Shown: piece by piece, positions 26,218 to 35,661 of the stretch
Layout: each line of letters opens with the position of its first letter
Numbering within the stretch: position 1 is the stretch's first letter
Assembly: GCF_019599275.1 (NCBI RefSeq)
Contig: NZ_JAHZTD010000001.1
Coordinates: 310,001-374,000, forward strand
Direction of reading: 5' to 3'
Origin: Hymenobacter sp. HSC-4F20
GTDB taxonomy: Bacteria; Bacteroidota; Bacteroidia; Cytophagales; Hymenobacteraceae
Length of the DNA stretch: 64,000 nt
Notes under the pieces: generated by a model
Databases searched by the model: none
Told to the model about the DNA's origin: nothing
Seen by the model: only the letters and a program-made list of their open reading frames with translations
Made by a program: the position numbers and the translations under genes

Positions 26218-26613
26218 TCAATAGGCTTGCCGGACCAGCCAGGCGTAGGCGGAGGCCAAATCATCGAAGAGCAGAACCATGGGCCGGGTCACGAACTGCA
26301 TGGCCGTGTCCATGGACTTGCGCGCCGACCAGTGGGGCGGGCACACCCAGGCCACGTAGCGCATGCCTCCTTCGGCCAGGGCTGTGTAGTAATAGTCGCC
26401 TACCCAGCGGGCACCTTTGTCCCAGCTGCTGGTTACCTGACTGTTGTCGTTGAGCATTTTGACGCATGGGTACCGCTGCAAATACTGTAGCACTAACTCG
26501 CCACCCGTGCGGGCCGAAACCGCATCATGGGTGCCCTTCCATTCTACGTACAGCCACTCATGGTCAGGGTCGTAGGAAATAGAGAGGGAAGGAGAGTGGT
26601 AGAGTAGCTTCAT
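26218..26613 (-). CDS. SpoIIAA/STAS-like protein, second copy
   Basis: A 131-residue protein with the same pattern as the one at 24366-24758: SISYDPDHEWLYVEWKGTHD, a helix, CVKMLNDNSQVTSSW, a central MRYVAWVCPP and a C-terminal FDDLASAYAWL helix. It is convergent with the LRR kinase, with 51 bases between stop codons. Function unknown; it may sense or report the same signal as its neighbour. Confidence 0.82.
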   Translation of the reverse strand: MKLLYHSPSLSISYDPDHEWLYVEWKGTHDAVSARTGGELVLQYLQRYPCVKMLNDNSQVTSSWDKGARWVGDYYYTALAEGGMRYVAWVCPPHWSARKSMDTAMQFVTRPMVLLFDDLASAYAWLVRQAY

Positions 26614-26692
26614 GCAGCGAGCAGAACGGTGGCAAGTAATGGCAGCTGAGCTTAGCTTCTGAAGATAAGGTTTTTACCCTGGCATTTCAATG

Positions 26693-26700
26693 CAAAAGTA
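26693..26700 (-). promoter_or_regulatory. Candidate -7 promoter box
   Basis: TACTTTTG on the minus strand matches TAnnTTTG. It would drive the SpoIIAA-like gene at 26613 with a leader of about 75 bases. No -33 match is visible. Confidence 0.35.
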
Positions 26701-26702
26701 GA

Positions 26703-27227
26703 ATGCTTCGCTGGATAGACGTACTCAAATTTGCCAAATACAGCAACCCCGAGCCCCCGCGCCGGGTGGAGTTGCCGGAAGCTGCCTGGGAGGCTCGCCT
26801 AAGCCCGGGGCAGTTTCGGGTAATGCGCCAGAAAGCCACTGAGCCGCCCTACCGCAACGCCTATTGCCGCTCCTACGAGCCGGGCACCTACGCCTGCGCC
26901 GGCTGCGGCACAGTGCTTTTCGACTCCGCCACCAAGTACCACGCCATGTCGGGATGGCCTAGCTTCACGCAGCCCATGGCCAAAAACGTCATCAAATATG
27001 CCTTCGACGACAGCCACCACATGCAGCGCATGGAGGCCCTCTGCAACATCTGCGACGCCCACTTGGGCCACGTCTTCCCCGACGGGCCCGAACCCAGCGG
27101 CCTGCGCTATTGCATAAACTCCGAAAGCCTGGTACAACTACCCCCTTCGGAAGCGCCAGGCCCTGCTACCCCGTACCTCCGCCATGGGCTGCCTGCTGGT
27201 TGTACGTCGTGGCCTGGCCCAGATTAG
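26703..27227 (+). CDS. msrB: Peptide-methionine (R)-S-oxide reductase MsrB
   Basis: A 174-residue MsrB reducing the R-epimer of methionine sulfoxide in proteins. Zinc ligands are visible as CAGCG and CNICD; the substrate pocket motif GWPSF and the catalytic Cys in LRYCINSESL are present, as is HLGHVFPDGP. No signal peptide, so it is cytosolic. The last 25 residues or so beyond the domain are not conserved. Its stop codon overlaps the stop of the convergent LMF-like gene. Confidence 0.93.
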   Translation: MLRWIDVLKFAKYSNPEPPRRVELPEAAWEARLSPGQFRVMRQKATEPPYRNAYCRSYEPGTYACAGCGTVLFDSATKYHAMSGWPSFTQPMAKNVIKYAFDDSHHMQRMEALCNICDAHLGHVFPDGPEPSGLRYCINSESLVQLPPSEAPGPATPYLRHGLPAGCTSWPGPD

Positions 27228-28759
27228 CGCACCCAGCCGGCTTGTTGCATGAGCTGAATCAGGCGCGGGTCGTCGGCGGAGAGGGGAGGAAGCCAGAGGT
27301 CTACCCGCTCGCGGTGCCACCACAGGCCCTGGGGGTTGCCGGGTTCGGCAAACCAGTACCGGTAGCGAACCGCCCGAATAAAGCGCGGCGGCTGGTTGGG
27401 GAAGGGCGAGTGGGCAAATAGACCGACGGCGCCCGGGTCGTTATGCAGTAGCTTCCAAACTAAGTGCAGCGTCCAGGGGTACTGCTCCGGGCTCGACATG
27501 GACGCAAACCACATCTGCCAGTCGAGCCGCAGCTGGTAGGGCGCAATTTGCGACGGCCGTTGGTCGAGGGCTACCGGCAGACCTTTGTAGAGGTAGGGTT
27601 GCCAGTTGGCTTGGTCGCTGGGGTTTTCGTCTGTGGTGCCTTCAAAAACCACATTCAGCCGCTGCTGGCCCACCGTTCCGAAGGCGCCGTAGGTATTCAC
27701 CAAATCCAGCGGGTCGAAGGAGGTATTCATGATTTGGCCCGGCGAGACTATGTTCAGGGCGGGCTGAATGCTAAGCAGGGCCAGAATTGCCGTGACTACC
27801 CAGGCCGTCGTGCGCATGGGCTTGGATTCCTCGGCTTGCTCAGCCGCTACGGCTGCCCGCCGAACCAGCGCCTGGGGTAGCACGCGGGCCCAAAAGCTGT
27901 CATCGAAGCAAGCCAGCGCCGGCACAATGGTCAGCCAGTTGAGAAACGACAGGTTGCCGCTAAGAATGATGTTGAGCTGAAACAGGATAATGACCGCGCC
28001 CGCCAGGTGGCGGGCCAGCCGGGGCCCAAACACGAAGAAAGGCGCTACCAGCTCGGCCAGCCAGTTAAACCACACGCCCACCTGCAAAAGTGTACGCGGC
28101 ATAAAATGAAACCACCGGCTCAGCGGGCCCGGAATGGGTTGGGTTTCGAAGTGGTAGTAGAGGGCCGTGCTGTTGCGCCATACCTCGTCGCCGCGCACTT
28201 TAATCAGCCCCGCCCCCAGCATAATGCGGAACGCCAGCCACCGGAATAAAACCAGGATAGGATAAGGCGGCGCTACCCGCGGGAAAGGCCGCATATCCAG
28301 CAACGGGCACAGGAAAATAGCTAGGAACCCGGTTTCGGTGAGCTGAATTTCCCAGCCGTAGCCGTACCACTCCTGCCCCACGTGCACAAACGACATATAC
28401 AGCAGCCAGAGCACCACCAGCACCAGCCCGTTGGCAAAGCCCGCCACCACTACCAGGGAAAGCACCAGCCCCACCCAGGCCGCCGTCAGCAGCGCAGCAT
28501 CCGAATGCCCTAGCCAAAACAACGAGGGTAGGCGCAGGAAACCGGCCCCATCGGAGCCCAGCGCCTGACTGATTTGCTCCAGATACTGCCCCACCGGCAA
28601 CAGCCCGGTAGAGCCTATCAGCGGAATAACCTGATTGATAGCCACCAGAAAGGCTACCGCGTACAGGGCACCGAGCAGGCGCAGCAGCACGAAACGGGTT
28701 AGCCAATACGTGGAGGGTGCCTCGGGCGCAGAAGCAAGGGTAGGGGAGTCGTTATCCAT
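27224..28759 (-). CDS. Lipase-maturation-factor-like membrane protein
   Basis: About 511 residues from the ATG at 28759, resembling vertebrate LMF1/LMF2. Eight or more hydrophobic segments occupy residues 20-390 (for example LLGALYAVAFLVAINQVIPLIG and LVLVVLWLLYMSFVHVGQ). Family motifs include WYGYGWEIQLTETGFLAIFL, the LFRWLAFRIMLGAGLIKVRGD block and a TALYYHFETQPIPGPLSRW segment. The soluble C-terminal part contains PYLYKGLPVALDQRP and RYWF. The function of bacterial members is unknown. The track to 28846 adds 29 residues before a natural start. It shares four bases at its 3' end with msrB on the other strand. Confidence 0.9.
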   Translation of the reverse strand: MDNDSPTLASAPEAPSTYWLTRFVLLRLLGALYAVAFLVAINQVIPLIGSTGLLPVGQYLEQISQALGSDGAGFLRLPSLFWLGHSDAALLTAAWVGLVLSLVVVAGFANGLVLVVLWLLYMSFVHVGQEWYGYGWEIQLTETGFLAIFLCPLLDMRPFPRVAPPYPILVLFRWLAFRIMLGAGLIKVRGDEVWRNSTALYYHFETQPIPGPLSRWFHFMPRTLLQVGVWFNWLAELVAPFFVFGPRLARHLAGAVIILFQLNIILSGNLSFLNWLTIVPALACFDDSFWARVLPQALVRRAAVAAEQAEESKPMRTTAWVVTAILALLSIQPALNIVSPGQIMNTSFDPLDLVNTYGAFGTVGQQRLNVVFEGTTDENPSDQANWQPYLYKGLPVALDQRPSQIAPYQLRLDWQMWFASMSSPEQYPWTLHLVWKLLHNDPGAVGLFAHSPFPNQPPRFIRAVRYRYWFAEPGNPQGLWWHRERVDLWLPPLSADDPRLIQLMQQAGWVR

Positions 28760-29142
28760 ATCAGTTTTCAGTTCAGGAACCCACCGCGGCTTTTCAGGTG
28801 GCAGCGGTACTTGCTGATGGAGAGGTAACGAAACGGGGTCCAACACTCTGGCTACCCTGCCTCCTGGGCAAAAGCTGCTACCTCTTCTGCCCCTAAATAC
28901 TCCGGAAAGACAGGTTGGTTAGGTTGAGTTTGGCGCCAGCAGCTCCAGTCATGTTGGTTTAAAAACGGGCCGTAGTACGTCGCGCGCCGCTGCTGCTGAG
29001 GCTCCAGGGTTTTTCGGCTGCCAGCCCGGTTACAACCCTGAGAGGTAGAAAAAGGTAGTAAGTAGCAATGGCGGCCTTAGCTGCTGAGCTTCCCGCGGTG
29101 GGTAGCCAGTGGCCGCGGGCTGCCCTGCCTACCCCTTCCGCT
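28760..29142. other. Divergent intergenic region
   Basis: About 380 bases between the LMF-like gene and the UvrA-like gene, which point away from each other. It should hold both promoters; I saw no exact TAnnTTTG match or strong repeat. Confidence 0.4.
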
Positions 29143-31707
29143 ATGGCGAACCCTTCGCAGTCTACTACCCCTGATTTCTCTGGCTACGTGCAGGTGCGCG
29201 GCGCCCGGGAGCACAACCTCAAAAATGTTGACGTAGAAATTCCGCGCGATGCGCTGGTGATATTCACCGGCGTTTCGGGTTCGGGTAAATCAAGTCTGGC
29301 CTTCGGGACGCTCTACGCCGAAGCCCAGCGCCGTTACCTGGAATCGGTGTCGCCGTACGCGCGGCGCTTGTTTCACCAGATGGCCGTGCCCGAGGTAGAT
29401 GCTATTGAAGGGTTGCCCCCGGCCGTGGCGTTGCAACAGCAGCGCGGCACGCCTACTACCCGCTCGTCGGTGGGCAGCGTCACTACGCTTTCCAACCTGC
29501 TGCGCATGCTTTATTCCCGGGCTGGCGACTACCCCGCCGGGCAAGGCATTGTGTACGCCGAGGGCTTTTCGCCTAACACCCCCGAAGGCGCCTGCCCCAC
29601 CTGCCACGGCCTGGGCCGCACGTATGAGGTAACGGAGCAAAGCATGGTGCCCGACCCTTCCCTGACCATCCGGGAGCGGGCCATTGCGGCCTGGCCCCAG
29701 GCCTGGGGCGGCCAAAACCAGCGCGACATTCTGGTAACGCTGGGCTACAACGTGGACATTCCTTGGCGCGAGCTGCCCCAGGAGCAACGCAACTGGATTC
29801 TGTTCACCGAAGAGCAGCCGGTAGTGCCCGTGTACCCGGGCTATTCGCCCGAAGAAACGCAGCGCGCCCTGCGGCGTAAGGAGCCACCGAACTACATGGG
29901 CACCTTCACCGGCGTAAAGCGCCACGTGCTGCACACCTTCGCCACCACCAACAGCCCCCTCATGAAAAAGCGGGCCCTGCAGTACATGCTTAGCACGGAG
30001 TGCCCCACCTGCCACGGCAAGCGCCTGCGGCCCGAGTCGTTGGCCGTTACGTTTGCCGGGCTGGACATTGCCGATATGTCTGGGCTGCCGCTGAAGCGGG
30101 TGGCCCAGCTGCTGCAACCCTATGCTGAGGGCACGGCTGCCGGCCGCAAAAAGCAGGATGCCGCCCATCCCGAGCAGGCCATAGTGGCCCAGCGCATTGC
30201 CGCCGACCTATGCGCCCGCCTGACGGTGCTACTCGACCTTGGCCTGGGCTACCTGGCTCTGGAGCGCAGCACGCCCACCTTGTCGCCGGGGGAGCTGCAA
30301 CGGCTGCGGCTGGCTACCCAACTGTACTCCAACTTATTTGGGGTAGTATATGTGCTCGACGAGCCCTCCGCCGGCCTGCACCCTTCCGATACCGAAGCTC
30401 TGCTGAAAGCCCTGCACAGCCTTAAGCAGGCCGGTAACTCGCTGTTTGTGGTAGAACATAACCTCGATGTAATTCGGCAGGCCGATTGGCTGGTAGATGT
30501 GGGCCCAGCCGCCGGTGAGCAGGGCGGGCAGGTCCTCTACAGCGGCGTTCCGGCCGGGCTGGCTGAGGTACGTTCTTCCCAAACCCGGCGCTACCTCTTC
30601 GCAGCCGAGCACCCGGCCCAACATGAGCCGCGCACGCCCACTGGCTGGCTGCGTCTGCAGGGCGTCACGCGCAACAACCTCGAAAACCTGGCGGTAGAGT
30701 TTCCGCTGGGAGTATTTACCACGGTTACGGGCGTTTCGGGTTCGGGCAAATCCTCGTTGGTCAGCCAAGTGCTGGTGGAGCTGGTGGCCGAGTGCTTGGG
30801 GCAGGCTGTGGAAGCCGAAGAGGAAGAAGCCGACCCGCTGGAACGGGTGGCACCCCCGCAAACCGGCGGGCAGATTGTGAGCGGCATGGAGCACATCAAG
30901 CGCCTGGTGCGCGTCGATCAGAAGCCCATCGGCCGTACCCCGCGCTCCAATATGGCTACCTACACGGGCCTCTTCGACCACGTGCGCAAGCTCTTTGCCG
31001 CTACCCCCGCTGCCCGCAAGCGCCGCTACGATGCCGGCCGCTTCTCCTTCAATGTGGCCAAGGGCCGCTGCGAAAATTGCCAGGGCGAAGGCTTCGTGAT
31101 GGTGGAGCTGCTGTTTCTGCCCAGCGTGTACGCGCCCTGCCCGGTGTGCCACGGGGCCCGCTACAATGCCAAAACCCTGGAAATAACCTACCGCGACAAG
31201 AACATTGCCGAGGTGCTGGCCCTGACCGTGGACGACGCCTGGGAGTTTTTCGACGAAGAGCCCACCGTGCAGCGTGCCCTCACGGTGCTGCGTGAGGTAG
31301 GGCTGGGCTATCTGCGGCTGGGGCAGCCGGCCACTGAGCTGTCGGGCGGTGAGGCCCAGCGCATCAAGCTGGCCACGGAGCTCCAGCGGGCCCAGCGCGG
31401 CAACTCCCTCTACATCCTCGACGAGCCCACCACCGGCCTGCACCCCTCCGACGTGGAAAAGCTACTCACCCAGCTCGATGGCCTGGTAGAAGCCGGCAAC
31501 ACCGTGATTGTAGTAGAGCACGACATGCGCGTGGTAGCCGCCTCCGACTGGGTGCTGGACATCGGCCCCGGTGCCGGCGACGAAGGTGGCCAAGTGGTAG
31601 CTGCTGGCCCCCCCGCCGAGGTAGCCCGTTCCAAGCAAAGCCGTACAGCGCCCTACCTTGCGCGGTTTCGGCAGGGTAGTGGGGGTAGCAAGCCCGTAGC
31701 AGAATGA
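29143..31707 (+). CDS. UvrA-like ABC ATPase lacking the UvrB-binding domain
   Basis: About 854 residues. Two ABC modules: Walker [10 protein letters not shown] in each, signature [11 protein letters not shown] in the first (diverged from SGGE) and [12 protein letters not shown] in the second, Walker [14 protein letters not shown] and [13 protein letters not shown]. Zinc fingers [17 protein letters not shown] and the [18 protein letters not shown] pair are kept. After the first Walker A region, the sequence runs from [12 protein letters not shown] straight to the first zinc finger, so the UvrB-binding insert of true UvrA is missing. It therefore belongs to the UvrA2/DrrC-like class, associated with DNA-binding drug resistance or accessory repair. 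ATG 29143 fits the family N-terminus. Confidence 0.9.
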   Translation: MANPSQSTTPDFSGYVQVRGAREHNLKNVDVEIPRDALVIFTGVSGSGKSSLAFGTLYAEAQRRYLESVSPYARRLFHQMAVPEVDAIEGLPPAVALQQQRGTPTTRSSVGSVTTLSNLLRMLYSRAGDYPAGQGIVYAEGFSPNTPEGACPTCHGLGRTYEVTEQSMVPDPSLTIRERAIAAWPQAWGGQNQRDILVTLGYNVDIPWRELPQEQRNWILFTEEQPVVPVYPGYSPEETQRALRRKEPPNYMGTFTGVKRHVLHTFATTNSPLMKKRALQYMLSTECPTCHGKRLRPESLAVTFAGLDIADMSGLPLKRVAQLLQPYAEGTAAGRKKQDAAHPEQAIVAQRIAADLCARLTVLLDLGLGYLALERSTPTLSPGELQRLRLATQLYSNLFGVVYVLDEPSAGLHPSDTEALLKALHSLKQAGNSLFVVEHNLDVIRQADWLVDVGPAAGEQGGQVLYSGVPAGLAEVRSSQTRRYLFAAEHPAQHEPRTPTGWLRLQGVTRNNLENLAVEFPLGVFTTVTGVSGSGKSSLVSQVLVELVAECLGQAVEAEEEEADPLERVAPPQTGGQIVSGMEHIKRLVRVDQKPIGRTPRSNMATYTGLFDHVRKLFAATPAARKRRYDAGRFSFNVAKGRCENCQGEGFVMVELLFLPSVYAPCPVCHGARYNAKTLEITYRDKNIAEVLALTVDDAWEFFDEEPTVQRALTVLREVGLGYLRLGQPATELSGGEAQRIKLATELQRAQRGNSLYILDEPTTGLHPSDVEKLLTQLDGLVEAGNTVIVVEHDMRVVAASDWVLDIGPGAGDEGGQVVAAGPPAEVARSKQSRTAPYLARFRQGSGGSKPVAE

Positions 31708-31854
31708 GGAGTTAGATTTCTGTAAGGACAGCCGGAAACCTGCTTGTTGTTCTAGTGCTGCTCTCGGAGGAAACCTGTACCAGATGTGGCCAGCGGCCGT
31801 ACAGCGTGTTACGCGCTTGCTACCGGCCTATCTTAACCAAACCCTTCCAGCGTC

Positions 31855-32448
31855 ATGCTTTCGCCCTTTGTTGAAGAGTTTTTCCGTAACCCCGCCACGG
31901 TTGGCTCCCTGATACCCAGCTCCCCGGCTCTTACCGATAAGGTGATGGAGCCCATTGACTTTGCTACCGCTACCTGCATTGTGGAGTATGGCCCCGGGAC
32001 GGGCGTTTTCACCGATGTGCTCATGCGCCGTCGCCGGCCCGAAACGGTGCTGGTATTAGTGGAAACCAACCGGCGTTTTGCCCAGCTACTCCACGAGCGG
32101 TACGCCGCCCATACCAACGTCCACGTCATTCACGGCTCAGCCGACAAAATCGAGCAGTACCTGCGGGAGCTAGGCATCACCCGCGCCGACTACGTGGTGT
32201 GCGGCCTGCCGTTTTCATCGTTACCGCGGCGGCTGGGGTGGCGCATTCTGGAGCATACCCAGCAGATACTTCAGCCCGATGGCAAGCTCATTCTGTTTCA
32301 GTATTCCTTGCAGAATAAACGGCTGTTCGAGAAGTTCTTCCGGCCTCTGCATGAGGAGCATGTCCTGCTAAACCTGCCCCCGGCCTACGTGCTGACCTAC
32401 GTGCCCAGCAGCGGGCCCCAGGTTACTGAACCAACTGCTGGAGCTTAA
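31855..32448 (+). CDS. PmtA-like class I methyltransferase
   Basis: A 197-residue SAM-dependent methyltransferase. The N-terminal FFRNPATVGSLIPSSPAL motif is typical of the phospholipid N-methyltransferase / rRNA adenine dimethylase-like group. The SAM loop is VEYGPGTGVFTDVL, with the acidic end of strand 2 in VLVETN, and NPPF-like VCGLPFSSLP. The probable substrate is a phospholipid head group, but this is inferred from family resemblance only. Convergent with the SulP gene, with a shared terminator. Confidence 0.87.
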   Translation: MLSPFVEEFFRNPATVGSLIPSSPALTDKVMEPIDFATATCIVEYGPGTGVFTDVLMRRRRPETVLVLVETNRRFAQLLHERYAAHTNVHVIHGSADKIEQYLRELGITRADYVVCGLPFSSLPRRLGWRILEHTQQILQPDGKLILFQYSLQNKRLFEKFFRPLHEEHVLLNLPPAYVLTYVPSSGPQVTEPTAGA

Positions 32449-32459
32449 ACAAACAAGCG

Positions 32460-32510
32460 TAAAAGCGGGGCTGGCACAATCCGTAAGGGTAGGTGCCAGC
32501 CCCGCTTTTA
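32460..32510. terminator. Bidirectional terminator
   Basis: TAAAAGCGGGGCTGGCAC and its exact complement GTGCCAGCCCCGCTTTTA form an 18-bp stem with a 15-base loop between the convergent methyltransferase and SulP genes. A-tracts and T-tracts lie at the stem ends in both directions. Confidence 0.88.
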
Positions 32511-32529
32511 TACTCCTGAGAAAGGTTGC

Positions 32530-34068
32530 CTATTCGGCGTTGCTGGCCACGCGGTACTCGGGGTCTTCCACGATATTGACTTCGATGAGGGCCCCGGCGT
32601 TGTGCAGGAGTTGGCGGCAATCGGGGCTGAGGTGGCGCAGGTGCAGGGTTTTGCCCAGGCGGCTGTAGCGTTCCGTGAGCTTGTTTAGGGCCTCAATGCC
32701 CGACATATCGGCCACGCGGCTGTCGCGGAAGTCAATAATGACCTGGGCCGGGTCCTGCTGCACATCGAACTTCTCGTTGAATGCCTGCACGGAGCCGAAG
32801 AAAAGCGGCCCGTAGATTTCGTAGTGCTTCGTGCCGGCCTCATCCACAAACTTGCGGGCCCGGATGCGCTTGGCATTTTCCCAGGCAAAGGCCAGCGCCG
32901 AAACCACTACCCCCAGCAGCACGGCCAAGGCCAGGTTCTGGGAAATGGCCGTTACCAGCGTCACAAGCAGCATTACCAGCACATCGGTCAGGGGCATACG
33001 GCGCAGAATCCGGAGGCTGGCCCACTCGAAAGTACCAATCACCACCATAAACATCACGCCCACCAGCGCCGCCAGCGGCAAGCGCTCAATCAGGGAGGAG
33101 CCTACCACCACAAACAAAGCTAGCGCCACGGCCGCCACTACCCCCGAAAGGCGCCCGCGCCCCCTGGATTCGAGGTTTACCATCGTCTGCCCAATCATAG
33201 CGCAGCCGCCCATACCCCCGAACAGGCCCGAGGTAACGTTAGCCAGGCCCTGGGCTACGCAATCCTGGTTGCTGCGGCCCCGGGTGTCGGTTATTTCATC
33301 TACTACAGTCAGGGTCAGCAGGCTTTCCGTGAGGCCCACCAGCGCCATAATCACGGCGTAGGGAAATATGATAACGAGTGTGTTCCACTCCAGCGGCACC
33401 TGCGGCACGTGGAACTGCGGCAGTCCGCCCGCAATGGAGGCAATATCACCCACCGACTTGGTCTCTAACCCGCCCAAAATCACCAGCGCCGACACTACTA
33501 TAATAGCCGTGAGCGAGGCCGGTACCGCCTTCGTGAGTTTGGGCAGAAAGTACACAATAGCCATGGTCAGGGCCACTAGCCCTAGCATCAGCCACAGCGG
33601 GGTGCCCGTAAGCCAATGTTCCGCGCCCGTGGCATCGTGTACCTTAAACTGTTCCAGCTGGGCCATCAAGATGATGAGGGCCAGCCCGTTGACGAAGCCA
33701 AACACCACCGGCTGCGGCACCAGCCGGATAAACTTGCCGAACCGCAACAGCCCCACGGCTACCTGAAGCAGGCCCATCAGGGCCACGGCGGCAAACAGGT
33801 ACTCTACCCCGTGCTGCACCACCAGGCTCACAATGACCACCGCCACCGAGCCCGCCGCCCCCGATATCATGCCCGGCCGCCCGCCGAATGCGCTGGTGAT
33901 AAGACAAATAATGAAGGCCGAGCCAATGCCCACCAGCGGGCTGATGTGGGCCAGCAAGGCAAAGGCTACTACCTCCGGTACCAGAGCCAAAGCCGTAGTG
34001 AGCCCGGCCAGAATTTCGTTTTTCACGTTGACTTTGTACTCGGCGAGGTAAGCGGAAACAGAAAACAT
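32530..34068 (-). CDS. SulP-family anion transporter with STAS domain
   Basis: A 512-residue inner-membrane transporter of the SLC26/SulP family. About 11-14 membrane segments lie in residues 15-400; typical parts are GLTTALALVPEVVAFALLA, GGRPGMISGAAGS and the VGLTESLLTLTVVDE region. A C-terminal STAS domain covers about 405-510 (QVIIDFRDSRVADMSGIEAL). Substrates in the family include sulfate, bicarbonate and dicarboxylates; which applies here cannot be read from the sequence. Monocistronic, with a -7 box candidate about 135 bases upstream. Confidence 0.93.
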   Translation of the reverse strand: MFSVSAYLAEYKVNVKNEILAGLTTALALVPEVVAFALLAHISPLVGIGSAFIICLITSAFGGRPGMISGAAGSVAVVIVSLVVQHGVEYLFAAVALMGLLQVAVGLLRFGKFIRLVPQPVVFGFVNGLALIILMAQLEQFKVHDATGAEHWLTGTPLWLMLGLVALTMAIVYFLPKLTKAVPASLTAIIVVSALVILGGLETKSVGDIASIAGGLPQFHVPQVPLEWNTLVIIFPYAVIMALVGLTESLLTLTVVDEITDTRGRSNQDCVAQGLANVTSGLFGGMGGCAMIGQTMVNLESRGRGRLSGVVAAVALALFVVVGSSLIERLPLAALVGVMFMVVIGTFEWASLRILRRMPLTDVLVMLLVTLVTAISQNLALAVLLGVVVSALAFAWENAKRIRARKFVDEAGTKHYEIYGPLFFGSVQAFNEKFDVQQDPAQVIIDFRDSRVADMSGIEALNKLTERYSRLGKTLHLRHLSPDCRQLLHNAGALIEVNIVEDPEYRVASNAE

Positions 34069-34199
34069 AGCAGAACTGAGAAAGAGCAGTCGGAGGGGAG
34101 CCCACTTCTGCCAGAAGCGGGAAAAGCAGGAGGCCAGAAGCAGTTTTTAAGAGCAGGGGAGCGTGAGAGCCCGGAAAGGACAGCCGCACATAGCCGCGG

Positions 34200-34207
34200 C
34201 AAAAGTA
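34200..34207 (-). promoter_or_regulatory. Candidate -7 promoter box for SulP
   Basis: TACTTTTG on the minus strand, followed by C, matches TAnnTTTG. It gives a leader of about 125 bases for the SulP gene. No -33 match is visible. Confidence 0.4.
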
Positions 34208-34348
34208 CGCATACCCCCAGATGCTACCCCCGATGCAGCCGGCTACCCATGCGTATTTCCCCGAAACGGAAGCCAGGTAGGAGAGAAAAGGTACCTGCTT
34301 TCGGGGAGCTACACCTGTTTTTTCGCCGTACTGCACTACGTCTGAGAG

Positions 34349-34613
34349 ATGCCCTATCTACTCTTTTTCGGGGCCGGGGCAGGATGCGGCGGCACGTCAC
34401 CCACCGAGCGGTAGGTTGGCAGCGCTACCGGCCCGCGCCCTGCCGCCAGTAGCAGTACCTCATCGGGCGCCAGACTCCACTGCCACCACTTGTTCGGGCT
34501 GCTGCCGTACTCCCGCGCTCTGGACCGGCACTACTGTCGCGGCCGCTTCAGAGAAGTGCTACGAGCAGGTGATGCCGGGCTTCTACGACGACCAGTTTCC
34601 TTTTGGCCGCTGA
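34349..34613 (+). pseudogene. Possible gene remnant, FGAGA-type N-terminus
   Basis: An ATG at 34349 opens MPYLLFFGAGAGCGG followed by a stop at about 34412. A different frame continues with LPARALPP and later PALWTGTT, FYDDQFPFG. The order resembles a SIR2-like N-terminus of the FGAGAS-GS-PPLG-LF type split by a frameshift, but the match is weak. The rest of 34069-35015 holds no gene I can support. Treat as a tentative remnant. Confidence 0.25.
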
Positions 34614-35015
34614 ACGCCCTGGCTGACTAACTGCTGCGTTCTGAACAAGTTTCTCTTCGTTTCTCCGGACTCCGGGACTTCCGGCGAGCAGGAAACCTAC
34701 CCCAGCCCGTGTGGTGGTATTGGTGGCAAGCGGCCCTGCGTTCGGGCACGGAGGGGCCGAGTGCCGGCGCTACCACAGCCGGTTGCCGGTGGATAGGTGC
34801 GGTAGCGCGACGGGAAAAAGAGGCCGCTGAGCAAGCCAGCCGTGGCGGTCGAAAAATAAAAGCGGAAAGCCGGGCAATAAAGCTGAACTTAACCACCCCG
34901 CTCCTGCTTGACTATAGTACCGGCAGCTATACTGCCGTAAGCTATCCGGCTGGATGGTTTCTACCGGAGTGTAAACCAGGGTAGTAGCTGGGCACTTTCC
35001 TTCTTGCTCCCATCC

Positions 35016-35285
35016 ATGTCATTTTCTTATCAGCCATCCGCCGAGCTGCTGCGGACGTTTGGCTTTGTGGCGTTTGCCTCCCCACCGCAGCAGCAGCGCT
35101 ACAGCCGGCCCAGTGCCTGCGGGCAGGAAACAGTGGTAGTGTACCACGATGCGGAACTGACCCTGCTGGAAGTCGTTAACGGGCAGATGCTCTATAATTT
35201 CCAGGGTAAGGTAGCTTCTGAGGCTGAATTTCGAGTGTTACTGCGCCAGGTGAACTGGGCCGCCGAGCTATCTTCTTCCGACTAA
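35016..35285 (+). CDS. Small hypothetical protein 1 of a three-gene operon
   Basis: An 89-residue protein I do not recognise. It starts LRTFGFVAFASPPQQQRYSRPS, contains TVVVYHDAELTLLEVVNG and ends in a helix LLRQVNWAAEL. Its layout (GF-A near the start, a strand of aliphatic residues, a C-terminal amphipathic helix) is weakly similar to the next protein, so the two may be diverged paralogues. It is the first of three genes separated by 16 and 18 bases. The ATG at 35016 is preceded in frame by four extra codons without support. Confidence 0.7.
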   Translation: MSFSYQPSAELLRTFGFVAFASPPQQQRYSRPSACGQETVVVYHDAELTLLEVVNGQMLYNFQGKVASEAEFRVLLRQVNWAAELSSSD

Positions 35286-35301
35286 TTTTTTCTTGATTCT
35301 C

Positions 35302-35643
35302 ATGACGGATTCTTACTTGCAAAGCCTGGGCTTTGCCGCCACTGATGAAACGCGCAGTGCTCACAAGCCCCTCTTTGCGCAAGCGTGGCGCTACCAGCAC
35401 CATATACTGGCGCAGGATGGAGCCTTGCTTTTTATTGAGCACCCCTTGGGCATTGATAGCTGCCGCCTGAGTGCCATTGCCGCCCCCCTCAGCCCCCAGG
35501 ATGTGTTTGCCAGCGTTTCCCTACAAGACCGCCCAGCTCTGGAAGCTGCCATTACGGCCTTTTATGCTGCGCATGGTGGGGTAGGAGTACCCGCTCCCCT
35601 GCGGGTAACCAATACCTTTTTGCCTTTTCGGCGCAAAGAATAA
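35302..35643 (+). CDS. Small hypothetical protein 2 of a three-gene operon
   Basis: A 113-residue protein of unknown family: YLQSLGFAATDE, WRYQHHILAQDGALLFIEHP and a C-terminal RPALEAAITAFYAAHGG helix. The arrangement mirrors the preceding protein (LGF, then a H-x-LLFIE strand). It has no signal peptide or membrane segment. It sits 16 bases after gene 1 and 18 before gene 3, so the three are almost certainly one transcript. Confidence 0.78.
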   Translation: MTDSYLQSLGFAATDETRSAHKPLFAQAWRYQHHILAQDGALLFIEHPLGIDSCRLSAIAAPLSPQDVFASVSLQDRPALEAAITAFYAAHGGVGVPAPLRVTNTFLPFRRKE

Positions 35644-35661
35644 AACCCCTACCCCCTTCAG

